DNA from: Ettlia oleoabundans
Taxonomy: Eukaryota > Chlorophyta > Chlorophyceae > Chlamydomonadales
Assembly (NCBI GenBank): GCA_019693395.1
Contig: JAAMXP010002084.1
Location: forward strand, 19,554 to 83,553
DNA length: 64,000 bases
Direction: 5' to 3'
In this document: piece by piece, positions 34,726 to 47,459 of the stretch
How positions within the stretch are numbered: position 1 is the first letter of the stretch
Layout: every line of letters begins with the position of its first letter
Made by a program: the position numbers and the translations under genes
Notes under the pieces: model-generated
What the model saw: only the letters and a program-made list of their open reading frames with translations
The model's database searches: none
Told to the model about the DNA's origin: nothing

Positions 34726-37700
34726 ATGCTGGCAGCGGTGTCGAGAGCGGGCGGAGGGCTGCTAAGGGGCGCCGTGGGAACCAGGGCGCTGCACAGGGCT
34801 GCCTCGGTGGCGTCAGCGGCAGAAGCACAAGCTGACGTTTATGTGCCAGTTGATGAGGAGTTTGCCCTCACTGAGGACCAGCGCCAATTCAAGGATGTGG
34901 CATCGGCTTTTGCACGTGAAGAATTGGCGCCCTTCAGGCACGCATTTGCCGTCTACAACTGTGCTGCCTCGCTCAGTATGTTGATGACTGCCAGAATATT
35001 CAGCAGAGAAAGATCGATACTTTCTGCCTGTGCCTCTGTGTTTCGTGTCCTGCAGCGCTGAGTGGGACAAAAATCACCACTTTCCAGTAGAGACTCTTAA
35101 GCGAGCAGCTGACCTAGGTGGGCAGCACAGCAGCAATATGCGGTTTGTGCACGGAATGCTGCACTTCAACGAGGCACCGCTGATGTCATAAGCACCCACC
35201 GGACAGCGTGATATGCACGTTACGGTTCCCAGAAAATGTTTGTGCCCCGCTGCAGGCTTTGGCGGGCTGTATGTGAGGGATGACGTGGGAGGTGCGGGCA
35301 GAACCTGTGCAGTTGCCCGTTGCTTTGTTCCACCGTTTGGCCAGGCCAGGGGCCCCTAGTGCTGCAGCATTTGGAAAGACTAGCGGGAGGCTTGACTGAG
35401 CGGCCAACATGCTTTTGCAGGGGCTGGTCTGAGTCGGTCGGATGCCGCCATCATATTTGAGACGCTCTCCTGGGGCTGCGTGCCCACAGCCGCCTTCCTC
35501 AGCATCCACAACATGGTGTGCCAGGGTGAGCCGGCTAGTTGTCTGATGGTGTACTGATGCTCCAACAGGGCCACCAAGGCAAACTTACACGCACCATCAT
35601 GTTGCTGCGCGGCCATCCAGGTCACTCTTGGCACATTATTGCTGTGTTGTGCCACCAGGTACCACCATTGCCGTGCTTGCCTGCTACTCTCTCCTGCAGT
35701 GATCGACCGCTACGGCACGGCACAGCAACGAATGCACTACCTGCCAGCACTTACCTCCATGGATGCGTTGGCCTCCTACTGTCTCACTGAGCCGGGCGCT
35801 GGGTCTGATGCTGCCGCACTCAAAACGACGGCTAGGCGGGAGGGCAGTGAGTACATATTGAACGGAGCCAAGGCGTTTATCAGGTTGATGAACGCATGTT
35901 TGATCATGGAATTGCTTGGTATAAAATAAACCCCGATTGCATTGGGGTAAAAGCAGAGAACTCACTGCCAGCTGTTCACATCTAATTGCGTGCTGTGCTG
36001 CAGCGGCGGCGGCGTGAGCGACGTGTATCTCGTGATGGCGCGCACAGGCCAGGCGGGCCCCAAGGGCATTACCGCCTTCATTGTGGAAAAGGTGAGCTGG
36101 TCTCTTGGGTGCCATTTCGCTCCTCCCAGCTACCAGAGAAAGGAGGCCTTAGATGCTATGGGTGGTGAGTAGCAGTCTGGGCCTGTTGAGAGCTGTGCTG
36201 GCCTGCCGGGAACTGGGCCGACATGCTCCCACTTTGCCCCCAGCTGCCTATCCTGATTACATGCTCTTTTCGGTCGGATCTATTGCGTCTTCGTGCAGGG
36301 CACCAAGGGGTTGTCGTTTGGTAAAGAAGAGGCTAAACTTGGGTGGAATGCACAGCCCACAACAGCCGTTGTTTTTGATGATGTGCGGGTGCCCGAAAAC
36401 AACCGCGTAGGGCAGGTGCGAGGGAAATGAGTGCACGCTTCCTTGAGAGAGTGTTCCAGTCGCATGACACACCAGCAAGTTGAGCATTGCTGGCGTGTCA
36501 AGAAAGGCAGCCGCCTGGTGCTGCTGAGAGCGTGCATTGTGTGGAAGCTGAGATTGCAACTTGATCATCTATATGTTACAGGAGGGGGAAGGTTTCAAGA
36601 TTGCTATGAAGGCACTTGATGGCGGGCGCATCAACATCGCAGCGTGCAGGTGGGCTTGAGCAGGCAGGCACATCTGCAATGCTCTGCAGCAGGCCAGCAG
36701 AGCGCTTGCCATCCTTCTCTAGGGCTGGGTTGCCAGCCTTGCCCAACTGCCTGCATTGAACACTTTGGAACGCCTCTACTTCTCTTGTCCTCACCTTGGC
36801 TCTCTCGCTTCTCACCTTTGTGCACCCGTGACTGGCACAATGCCTGTTTTGTGCAGTATTGGCGGCGCCCAGTTCTGCCTGGACACCGCGCGTGAGTACA
36901 GCAAGACCCGGCAGGCCTTTGGCAGCGCCATCGCCCATTTCCAGGCAACGCAGTTCAGGATCGCTGACATGGCAACGTCTGTCCAGGTTGGCAGATGTGC
37001 TGTGTGGGGCCCAGATGTTTCGCAAGCGCACGGAAAGTCTGCAGGTCTACAATGTGGCACTTTTCTGCTGCAAAATTGCGGCACATCTTCTGGTGCGGTC
37101 ACCAACTGATGGGCCCTCGCAGTTTTATAGCTCCGCAGTTGGTGGCACTTGGAGTGCTCACTCCCTTAGTCGTTCTTCACCTGGGCCCTTCTGGGTCTTC
37201 TCCACTCCTGATACAGGCTTCCCGGCTGATGGTGCGGCATGCGGCGCAGGCACTGGATGCGCTGTCCCCTACTGCCACCCTGGAATGTGCCATGGCCAAG
37301 CGCTTTGCCACAGACGCCTGCTATAATGTCACCAACGATGCGCTGCAGCTGCTGGGAGGCTACGGGTGAGATGCTGGCTGGCTGCTTTGCCAGCGTAGAC
37401 AGGGCGCACTGCTGAGCAGCTGCGCCTGCGGCAGCTAGGCAGCGGCAGTTGGGCGTAGGAGTGGACTCGGCTATTGCCTTGCATGGCGTGGACGTGCACT
37501 TGAGCGACTTGGAAAGCCCAGTATGCTTGCCAAGTAACAGCCGTTACCTCACTTCAAGTGGTGCTGGTGGTTGCAACTGCAGGTATCTTCAGGAGTATCC
37601 CATTGAGCGGTACATGCGGGACCTACGGGTACACAGCATCCTGGAGGGGACCAATGAGATCATGAGGGTCATCATCAACAGGTGGGGCAAGGTCGCGCGG

Positions 37701-37870
37701 ATGTGTGTCCACGTTCAGCAACTCTGACTGGCGCACCTCTTGTGAGCTGTTGCAGCGCTTGTCCAGACGTGTGCCTTTTTCGTTTCTTGTACCACCCGAC
37801 GTGTACAGATTATATCGTTGCCCATCGACTCTCCTGTTGCAGGGAGCTGGACAAGCTTGACCCAAAGTGA
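34726..37870 (+). CDS. mitochondrial acyl-CoA dehydrogenase, isobutyryl-CoA dehydrogenase type (ACAD8-like)
   Basis: Twelve exons (34726-34937, 35056-35117, 35256-35291, 35421-35525, 35700-35883, 36004-36091, 36299-36415, 36582-36649, 36857-36986, 37217-37365, 37583-37681, 37843-37870) give 425 aa. Residues 1-35 look like a mitochondrial presequence. The ACAD blocks are complete: [34 protein letters not shown], the FAD-contact [38 protein letters not shown], and the catalytic base E405 in [13 protein letters not shown]. The whole is closest to ACAD8, which oxidises isobutyryl-CoA in valine breakdown and passes electrons to ETF; plants lack an obvious ACAD8, many algae keep one. The first intron (34938-35055) uses a GC donor (TTCAG|GCACGC). 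The last exon is only 28 nt. Confidence 0.9.
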
Positions 37871-38440
37871 TGCATCGCAGGGCCAGCAATGTGCTATGTG
37901 CCATTGTGTGCCGTTCGCAGTGCAAGCAGCATGCTGCAGCTCCTGTGCAGCATCAAGCAGCTATACCAAGAAGAATCGAGATATATTTTGATTGTGGCCC
38001 CCTAAAATATCTGTGTAATTTACTGATGCTGCATCGCATGTTTTCTCACAGCGTTCGCTGCAGGCTTGCATTGTCCCGGGTAGGGCACCTACCCAGTGTG
38101 CATTACTGCTCTGTACTACTGGCTTAGCTTGGCCGAATTAGTTAATGTGCAATAGTGTTGTGCAAGACTTTAAATGTCGTTTCTGTGGTCTATCCCGACT
38201 GTTCCTGCCTGAATGTAAATGTAAACCTTCTGTAATGCCGCTGGCCGCCTGTACCGCCCTGCAAGGTCGGCATACTTTGGTCCAGGCGCCGCTTTTGCCC
38301 CCGCGGTAATCCGTCTATCATTGATACTGGCCTTGCAAGTGTATGCCCGTGCGAAGCGCCCCTCTTTCGCGCGTCTGAAGCAGGTTCGTGTGTAACCTAC
38401 CTAGAGGGGAGCCTGCGGGCCCCCCTCGGCGTCCCAAACA
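37871..38440. other. intergenic between dehydrogenase and MO25 genes
   Basis: 570 bases. It contains three TGTAA motifs at 38214-38235. The rest is the MO25 promoter; nothing else identified. Confidence 0.5.
38214..38235 (+). promoter_or_regulatory. cluster of three TGTAA polyadenylation-like motifs
   Basis: TGTAA occurs at 38214, 38220 and 38231, about 345 bases past the dehydrogenase stop. Clustering makes a real poly(A) region likely. Confidence 0.5.
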
Positions 38441-41387
38441 ATGGCAGGCAGGCTGCTGGGGCGACTGCGCACAAAAGACCCGGCGCAGTTGGTCCAACAG
38501 GCCCACCAGGCCTTCTTGCGACTGCCCTTTGAGGCTAACCCGGAGCGCGTGGCGGATGAAATAGCCAAGCTGCTGCACAGCATGAAGGTGAACCAATTGG
38601 CAGCGGTGCAGGGCGGCCAGGAGGGAGGGGCGTTTTGGACCGACTACCAAACTTCACTGCAGCCCTTCCCTCGATAATGAACGTTTATGCTTCTGGCTCA
38701 AACGGGGGCGACCGGCCGTCGGGAACCCCGACATCCCTCAATTGCCGGGGGCGGGGGCGGCGGCACCAGGTCTCCCCACCACCACACCTATCTCAAGACG
38801 TGTGCCAGCTTGCAGCCTCGCTGGCTAAATGCACCCCTTTCGCATACGCTGTTTGCCTGCAGGAGGCAATGTTCGGTGAGGAGGAGGCAGGGCAGCCACA
38901 CAGCAACAAGGAGGCTGCGCTGCTGATTGCCGCTGAGGCTGTGTCTACTGGCCTCCTCACCGACATGGTTTCCTACCTTGGCATGCTGGAGTTTGAGAGC
39001 CGCAAGGACCTGGTGGCCATCTTTGGGGCGCTTGTGCGCATAGAGCACAATGGGGACTTCCCAGGGCTGCGCTACATCATGGAGAATGATGCGATACTTG
39101 TCACGCTGTTCGACGGGTGAGGCACCACCAGTACCAGCACAGCACAGCAAAGCACAGCCCACCCAGCAAAGGAAAGGGCGCAGCTGCAGACAGCCTTCAC
39201 CAACAGCCACCTGCTGCTGGAACAGCCAGCGGGGCCAGTTCAGCACTCGCCTGCAGTGCAGCATGAGGTTTGACCAGTTGTTTTGATAGCGCTGAGCCAA
39301 GAATGCTGTGTGGGTGCATCAAGGGCTGGCATGCAATTGTGGGACCACATGGACTGTTGGCAACCATAAACACCCAGTGGCTTGGCTGTGATAGTGATCC
39401 AACGACGTAGAGGCGGTGCCAGTTGACGATTGACAGCCAGACAGATAGACAACCAGAATGCCAGGGGTGTCAGTAACTGGTGGCCGCTTTGCAGGGGCGC
39501 AGGACACAGCACGCAGTCCATGACTCCCTGCACCCACCCCACAATCCCATTCGGCAGATGCACCAACCAACCAAGCTTCCGTCTGCCCAGTATTTACTGC
39601 CTGGTGCTTTCTGCACCGCCTTTGATGCAGGTACGATGACCCGGAGATAGCGCTGCACTGCGGCGCCATGTTTCGCGACTGCATACGGCATGAGCCTGTA
39701 GCGCGCCTTGTGCTGGAGTCGCACATCTTCACAGATATGTTTGGAAAGCTGGAGCTGTCCAACTTTGAGGTGGCGTCAGGTGGGCACGATTTGCTAGGGC
39801 GTTGGGTTACGAGGCTGGTTGAGAGCCTGGTGGGGTGGCTGGTTGAGCCAGGTGGCCAGTTTTCAGGTGGGGTCAGGTGGGGGCCCTATTAGAGATGGAC
39901 GCTGGTTGGTGCCTGGTTGGGAGCGTGCCCGCCCGCTCCGCACTTGTTATTCACATAACCCCAGCCCTCACTACCCTGTGATCTTATGTTGTACGCAGAC
40001 GTGTTCAGCACGTTCAAGGACCTGCTGACGCGGCACAAGGCGCTGATAGCCCGCTTCCTGGCAGACAACTACACAGAGGTGGGGCAGGTGGCGGTGCTGT
40101 GTGTATTTACAACCATGCATGTGTCAAGAGTGTTTTGATAAGACTGTTATGGTCGCGTGCACCGCGGTTACCATTGTTCACTGCAGTGTCCATACTGCAT
40201 GATCGATTGCCCCGCGCTCTGCTTTTCACTCCCTTCCGCCCCTCTCCCTCCTGCCTGGTGCGCAGTTCTTCCGCCTCTACACCGAGTTGCTGCGCAGCGA
40301 CAACTACGTCACGCGACGGCAGAGCCTCAAGCTGCTGGGGGAGCTGCTGCTGGACAGGAGCAACGTGAAAATCATGATGCAGGTGGACAAACAGGGGAAT
40401 CGTATGGTGTGGATGGGTGCACATGCTTTCAGCCCACCCGTTGCCCAAATCTAGGTTCTCAGCTGGCTGCTTGGCTGACGTGCTAGTAGGCGCATCTTAC
40501 TCGCGCAACGTACCCTGCTCGTCATTCAAACAAAAGCCGGCGTGCACACTGAGCGTGCACCCCAGTTTGCCACTGTGCCCAGCCACCTAGCAACAGGCCC
40601 AACCAGCCCCATGCATGCCTGTTGCATCTGCAGTACGTTGCTGACGTGGACAACCTCTGCCTCATGATGAACTTGCTCAAGGACCCCTCAAGATCCATAC
40701 AGTTTGAGGCGTTCCATGTGTTCAAGGTGGGCGGGCATCTAGCGTTTGGTGGGGATGAGTCGGGCAGAAGGCAGCCGATGGTGCTGCGACAGCAACGGTC
40801 AGGTTGGCCTGTTGTATGTGCCAGCCAGCTCCTGGGTTTGCCGGCCCCACCCTCGCTGCATGTGCACACACAACAACACATGTGCACACCCATTCGAGGT
40901 GTCGAGGGACATTCTGGATATGCTTGTCACCCACCCTACCTCTGCTTGACTCCTGAGCGCAGGTGTTTGTTGCCAATCCCAACAAGACCCGGCCCGTGGT
41001 GGAGATTTTGTACAACAACAAGGAGAAGCTGCTCAAGTACCTCGATGATTTCCACAACGACAGGGGTGTGTACTGCTGCTAGTAATGCTAGTGTGCTGCT
41101 CTGCAGGTGGTGTTGCTGTGCTGCACTGCTTGTGGTAGGGGCAAGGGCAGGAGGCTGTGCCCCATATTGCATCAGCAACCGGTACTTGATCTGTCTGTCA
41201 CGGCGTGTTGGGCCGTTTCCTGACACCACGCTTTGATTGCGCTGGTCATGCTGTGCTGTGCTGTGCAGATGACGAGCAGTTTAAGGAGGAGAAGGCGGTG
41301 ATCATCAAGGAGATCAGCCTGCTGCAGCCACCGCAGCCGCAGACGCACACATCCCCGCAGCCGCAGGCGCAAGCAGCATCACACTAG
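38441..41387 (+). CDS. MO25/CAB39 scaffold protein
   Basis: Exons 38441-38587, 38863-39116, 39631-39779, 39999-40078, 40266-40382, 40634-40726, 40963-41065 and 41269-41387 give 353 aa, the usual family length. Highly conserved segments include [79 protein letters not shown] and [17 protein letters not shown]25 is a helical-repeat scaffold that binds and activates GCK/STE20 kinases (LKB1-STRAD in animals, cell polarity and cytokinesis in fungi). The last 20 residues (PPQPQTH...) are a Q/P/H tail not in animal proteins. Splice phases are all consistent. Confidence 0.95.
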
Positions 41388-42265
41388 CAGCAACATCGCC
41401 TTATACGCTAGGTAGCAGCAAGCACCAGCTGCCATCCAGAGTGCTGCCATTTCCAGCAGCAAATGTTGAGCGTGGCAACGGCTCTTGGCGTATTTAGCTA
41501 TTGCTTAAGAATTGCTTGCTGCCCAGTGTTTTGCATTTCCTCCTCCTCTGCTCACCGCCTTGTCTTGGATGAAGACGCATGCTTTGTTGAAAGTGCATTC
41601 GTCTCTAGCAGGCGGGGCCTCAACAGGCCCCTTCCTGCGCCATCCTGCTGCTGTTGCCACACCCCACCTTGAGCAACGTTCTTGCTCAGCTGCCACCTTG
41701 GTGCCGCCTGGTGCCCTGCTGGCTTTACCATGAATTCCGTTTTTTGTCCCTCGCTTTCTGGGCCTGCTGCTTTCTTTCTCTCTTCCCGGCATGCTGTCAG
41801 GCTCAAGTTTAGGCCAGCATTTGTTTGCACTTTGTGCGATCACTTGCAAGCGAGTTTACAATTCTAGTTGCAGGCAACGTTCGTACAGGCACTGCAGGCG
41901 GGCAAAGCACATGAATAAATCACAACAGAGATGGATGCACAGTCATGCAAGATCGGGCAGGTTCAATTGGGTTGGGTCACAACTGGCTGCGTAGGAACAA
42001 CTTGGCAGCCAGCTAAGTGCACGCATTCACTTGACGTCAACAAGACAGTATGCCAACAGGCTTCTGATGTGCTGCCTGGTGTGCTGTAACTGGGTCTGGA
42101 GGCATCCTGGTAGACCAAGTCCCTGCCGCCAGGCCTCTACACCGCGAATGGGAAGGTTTCTGCACAGACACAAGCAGCAGTCGGCATTGGCTGGACATTT
42201 GAGCGGAGCCGTTTAGGCATGTTTGATACAACGTCAGAGTACTCTGCCCCTTTTTTGTTTTGTTA
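41388..42265. other. convergent intergenic region
   Basis: 878 bases between the MO25 and erythromycin-esterase 3' ends. It has T-rich UTR-like sequence and a minus-strand TGTAA (TTACA near 41856). No coding exon supported. Confidence 0.5.
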
Positions 42266-45200
42266 CTAAAAGCTCAGCCAAGCTGTACGGCAGATATCAG
42301 GAGCAATCATGCAAGGCTCCAACCGCAGTGGCAACAGCCTTGACATTGTGGCAGCTGCAGGCGGCCTGTAGAGGCAGGTGGGCACACCTGGTGCATCCTC
42401 CCGGGCTCTGTAGTCACGCTCCCAGGCACCAGTCTTCTCCAGCGGGTGCAGCGCTGCAGGCAAAAAGGACAAGCAATGCAGATGGTCAGTAGGCAGCTTT
42501 AGGGGTGTAGGAGCAATATCATCGGCTTCAATGCCACCACCAGCGTGGAATGCCGTCCTGAAAAAAGCTGGACAACAGCCATTACCCTCCTTTGTGCAGA
42601 GCATTGCACAGCAGGACATGCAGCGTTTGCAAAGAGAGCTGGACAGCACAGCAGCAGAGCTCACTGCTTCACATATGTCATCACTATCTATCTGCCGTGA
42701 ACAACAGTTTGTGGTGGCATCAATAACATTTGCAGCTGCAGAGAAGGAACCCACCTGCCGTGGTGTCCAGGTGAATGACTGCATCAAACTGCTGCGACAG
42801 GGTTGCGTAGAAGTAGTGGCTCTGTCGCTCGGTTCGGGGGCGGTAGATGACGCCGATGGCGCGCTCCAGCAGGGGGCCTGCAGGGCGGAGTGCTCGGGAA
42901 GGGGCGGTTTGCTAAGTTGGGATTGCGTGGTGTTGTTGAAAAATGGTGAGCTTGGATTTGTTCCCAGTTCACATGCAGCTGTGCAGGAAAGAAAATTGGA
43001 CGGTTGCCCGCAGCCCTGCATGGGTCCAGCGCCCGCCTTGACTTGCATGCCTACCCAAACGTTGGCACGTCAACAGTCCGCACCTTCCAGTGCGTCGCGC
43101 AGGTCCTGAGTGCCACCCCGCATGTCCACAGCAAACTGGGGCATTTCGGTCCTGTGCGTAACACGTCAACAGATAGATGCAGCAAGCATGATGTGCAAGT
43201 AGGACTCATGGTGCCAGCTGCAAACTTACAACAGCACCGCCACTGTGTGTTGTCCGCGCTACTGTGCATCACTGCAATCCTCCCCCCACTCCTGTTGTTC
43301 CAACAAATTAGCATCTTATGAAAGTACTGCAACCTCCGCATACCATACTGACCAGGACCACATGGGTGTGGAGCCCGGGTTCACTCACTTGTGGAGCAGG
43401 TGCTCCCAGCTGCCGGGCATGCTCTTTCGCACAACCTTAAACTGCGCAGGCGTGTCCCAGTCATCCGCGGCAGTCACACTGCCTGTGTGGGTGGTGAACC
43501 TGCACGTGAGCGCAGCATTAGCAGCAATATGTGAAAAAACAGGAGGACGAATGAGTGGGGCATGAAGGGTAGGCGTGGAGGGGGGCTACATTGGCTATGA
43601 CAAAGGCCGCACTGCTCAAGTTTGGGCTTTCCTTTCAAGGCAGGTGGCAAGTTGGCAGGCGCTCACAGCACAACAAAGCACAGGCAGCATGTGCGGCACA
43701 GTCAAAACGCTGGCAGGGTGCCTGCCTCACCCGATGTTGTAGACGGCAGGCATGCCGAAAGTCTGCCTCATCAGCTGCCCGATGTTGACCTCCCCGCGGC
43801 GTTGGCCCATGTCTGTGGCCCGCGCGTCGCCCAGGTGGCTGTTGTGGGCCCACTGCGACAATCGGCGAGGCAGGGCATGCCTGTGTGTTGCATGCCACTG
43901 CCACACAGAAAGGTATGCCACTGCTGGCTGATGCCTTCACCTGACAGTTGCCAGCTGTCGGGAGCAGGCAGCTCATGGTGTCAATAGCTGCCTCTGGCAA
44001 CAGGCAGCTGCTGCTGGCTGGCACTGCCAGCACCAACAGCTCACCAGCACCAGCTTTGGGGTCTGCCCACGGTGGCCCAGGTGCTCATTGATTGCCTTCA
44101 CAGTGTCCAGAAAGTGCGAGTCACGCAGGTTCCAGGTCAGCTGCAGGACAGCCATGGCAGGGCCATGCGTGAGCAATCAGTTATGGGGGCACATTTTGCC
44201 AACATTGAGCAGGTTCACTTCTGCCCTTGTGCTTTCTAGAGGAAGTGCAGGTCAATACTAAATGCTGCACGCATGTGTGTTCTGAATGCACGACGTGATG
44301 GCAATGTCTGCGCAGAACCACATACAAGCTCTAGGCAGGGCTGGGATTGCATGTCTGGACAGTCCCTGCGTGCTTCAGCTTCCCTCCGTGGTAGAATTAG
44401 AACCAGCACCGTCTTACCTCCTCGGCAAAGAACATGTTGCGGTAGTAAGCCTCCGCGCCCTTCACCACAGCCGCGTTGCATCGGGCCGAGAAAGCAAGCT
44501 CCTCGCCTGTCTGGCCATCTGCCTCCTCACTGCAGGTGTGGTAATATGGGCTTGTGGGCACAGATGTGCACAGTATGGGGGAGTTGGTGGGTGTTTTTGG
44601 GAGGGGAAACTACCAGACCAGGCCTCGAGGCTAGAGCGTAGCAGTGCTATGGGCTAGGGCTACTTGAACAGCCTGCACCACCCAATCCCCCCTTCACGCC
44701 ACCACCATCTGCCTCTATCCTGTGCGCTCTTGCCTGTACATCTCCGCCCTCTTGCCCACTTCCTTGAGCACGGACAGCGCAGCGTTGGCGCAGGAGGGTG
44801 CACCGCCCACCCCCACCTGTGCAGCAGCAAACATGTGTTAAACAGCTGAGGCTGCTTCGAATCAAGGCACCTCGCTACTTCGGCATGCACTTAAGGCCAG
44901 GCAGAAGGAAAAGAAGGCACCGTGCCACATGGCTGAGGAATGCAAACAACTGGCTGCATGTACCGAGCTGACCGACCGGAATCTAGGTGGGCTGCATGGC
45001 AGAATTTGGTCTTGAATGCAAAACAACCCCTGGCTGGCGCCCCTTGCCCCCTATTGAAAGGAAAACTGCAGGCCGGGTTGCGCGGTGGCTTACAAAAGGA
45101 GAGCGCTTTGCTCCATTGGGCTGCTGCTTACTGCATAGGCATAAGCCATTGTGTCGGCACCATAGCGGTCGAAGCATTGGTAGCGGCTCTTGGCGCGCTT

Positions 45201-46743
45201 GGCAGCGTCAGGGTCAACCTTGGCCAGAAACTCCACAACCTTGGCAGCTGCACAGCAAGCAGCATCTTCATGTTGGCAGATGCTAAACGTGACAGTGTTC
45301 ACCAGGCCAAAGTGAAGCGTCGCTCAGCGATGGTTGAAGAAGTGTTAACCATGACGTCACCAAGGCAGTTTGGGCAGAGCGACAGAGTCATGCGCCCAAG
45401 AAATCCACAGCTGCTGTGTAATGCACTCGATGACCCACGAGAGAGACGGAGAAACCAGCAGCTACGCGGGGTATCGCACCTGATGCGTGCAGTGAGTAGA
45501 CATCCATCCCATAAAAGCCCGCCTGTGCACCCCTGCGCTGCTCTTGCGGCAGGGCTTGGTTGCGCTGCCGCATCCACTCCACAAAGTCAGTCATCACAGT
45601 GTTGCGCCACATCCTGCTCATTGCAGCGGCCGGCAAGGCATAGACATTGGAAAGGGAAATTGAAAAGTGTACATAACAAAAGTTCGAAAGTAAGTTCAGT
45701 TCAGTGCAGCTGTGCTGTGGCGCGGCTGCTAGGCTGTGTGGTTGGCAGCCAGTTACGCTGACACTAGACTTGCTCAATGACAGACGGAGCTGGCATTTAT
45801 GCGCCAGCTACCTACCAGGTAGGGAACCGCTTGAAGTCCCCCAGCGCTTCCTGCACGGTGGTGTCGGTGGATAGCCCCCGCACATACATGTTGACGCGGA
45901 AGGCATCCGGGAAATCCGCCTCAACCACAACTTCAGGAGCAGAAGGCAGGCACACGGAGATGAAAGGGTGGTGCAAGCGTGTGAGCAAGGCAGAATGGAC
46001 AAGGAGATGCTGTATATGGCACTGAGGTGCAGGGTGAATGAAGGGTCGACAGCGTGGTGTCAGAAGGTCAGCAGTTTGGCTTAGTGCTTGCCAAGTTGCC
46101 TGGCTCAGCTACCCTGCCACTTTGTCAGCACAGTGCCGGCTCACCTGCATTGAAGCCTCGCTCTGTGATGAGCAGCTTGGTCAGCTCAGCACGCATGCGA
46201 TAAAAGTCCTCTGCGAGCGGTTGAGTGGTGCGGTGGGGAGTGGCGAGGGGCAGGGGTGGGTGGTTTGCTGTGTTGTGAGGCGAGGCTCTAAGTGGGCTTG
46301 ATTTGACATTGTAGCGGCATGGATCAGCAGATTGACACGCCATCCACATACCCATTCTTCCCTCGTCCCGTTTACATTGGCCAGGCAGCAACCGGTAAGA
46401 GCAGTTTGGAACAATCTTGTACCACGCACCTGTACCATGGCTTGCCTCCCCAATCAGCACAAACTGTGTTTCTGGTGGGATGCGCTCCAGCAGGCCGCGC
46501 TCCAACGTCTGTCCAGCCCTTGGCAGCACGGCGCTGTTCTTCACCACCTCAATCCTGCTTAGCAGGCACGGCAGGAGGAATACAACCCAACTTTGGAGAA
46601 CAATGTATCTGCACATTCTAGAAGTATCCCGAGAGACCCCGCTCACTGTTGCAGCCTCTATCCCTTTCCTATACGGCTTGCCTGCTGTCGGAGGTGGTGC
46701 ATTGCGGAGTGGCTTGCCTGTTGTTGTCGTCCCAGCTAGCCAT
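42266..46743 (-). CDS. erythromycin-esterase-family hydrolase, 14 exons
   Basis: Minus-strand exons 46743-46718, 46554-46430, 46210-46145, 45930-45816, 45613-45480, 45247-45132, 44816-44734, 44529-44418, 44140-44045, 43852-43731, 43499-43389, 43151-43084, 42877-42755 and 42453-42266 give 494 aa. The EreA/EreB fold is complete: catalytic GEASHGT with H48, [28 protein letters not shown] block ([16 protein letters not shown]), [28 protein letters not shown] (H294, H297) and the C-terminal [20 protein letters not shown]. In bacteria these enzymes open macrolide lactones, but most family members have unknown substrates and some are fused to phosphoribosyltransferases; no fusion is seen here. Introns 46717-46555 and 44733-44530 need GC donors. 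The ATG has a good context (GCCGCAATGGC). The extreme C-terminus after GAWERDY is uncertain. Confidence 0.85.
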
Positions 46744-47459
46744 TGCGGCAGCCGCTAACCTCCTGCCTACGCTCCTTGAGCAGCGGTGGAGAACTGCAGC
46801 TTGAGCAACCGTAGGTCAATGGTAAGGTCTCTCTCGTGTCTTTGCTCACGCCTCAGCACAATGCACAAACCTCGGTAGGCTGCCAAGGCGACAGACGGCG
46901 TGCCAAGGCAGCGTGAGGGGCGCACCTTGCCCACTGAACTTTGCTCTTGAAGTGCGGTGCGCAGCGATGCCTTGGACCCGCTGAATTGATCTCACAAGCA
47001 ATGCATACAGCATAAGGGAACGCCAACGTGAACAAGGAATTATGACGGAGACCAGGGAAACATCAGGAGCTGCCACGTCAGTCTCCTGGCTAGGCGATTC
47101 CCTAGTGCCTCAGATGGGGCTCAAATATAGCGATTTAGTGTTTCTGGCACTGCATTCAGCACACCTGCTTTCGTAGGTTAAGTTGCTCAAGAGAAAGCGG
47201 ACTTTACGAGACCAAGCACGCTGACAGTAGGTTCCTGAAGCTACTCAAATGTATTCCAGCCCGGTGTCGTAGCATTTGGACCATACAAGGTGCTACACAG
47301 GCTCTGTTCATTGACCCTGCTGTGCGTGACCCGGCCTACTGGTGCCCCTAATCTCCCTGTGGGGAGCTATCCCGCTAGGACTTTCGTGCAACTGGTGCTC
47401 TCAGCTTGTCTATTTGCAGTCTGTTGCAAGGGAGGTAGCGGCGTCTACCTCGCACAGGA
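46744..47459. other. divergent intergenic region, esterase / BTB gene
   Basis: 716 bases. Serves as promoter for both genes. No TATA box, RNA gene or repeat that I can support. Confidence 0.5.
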
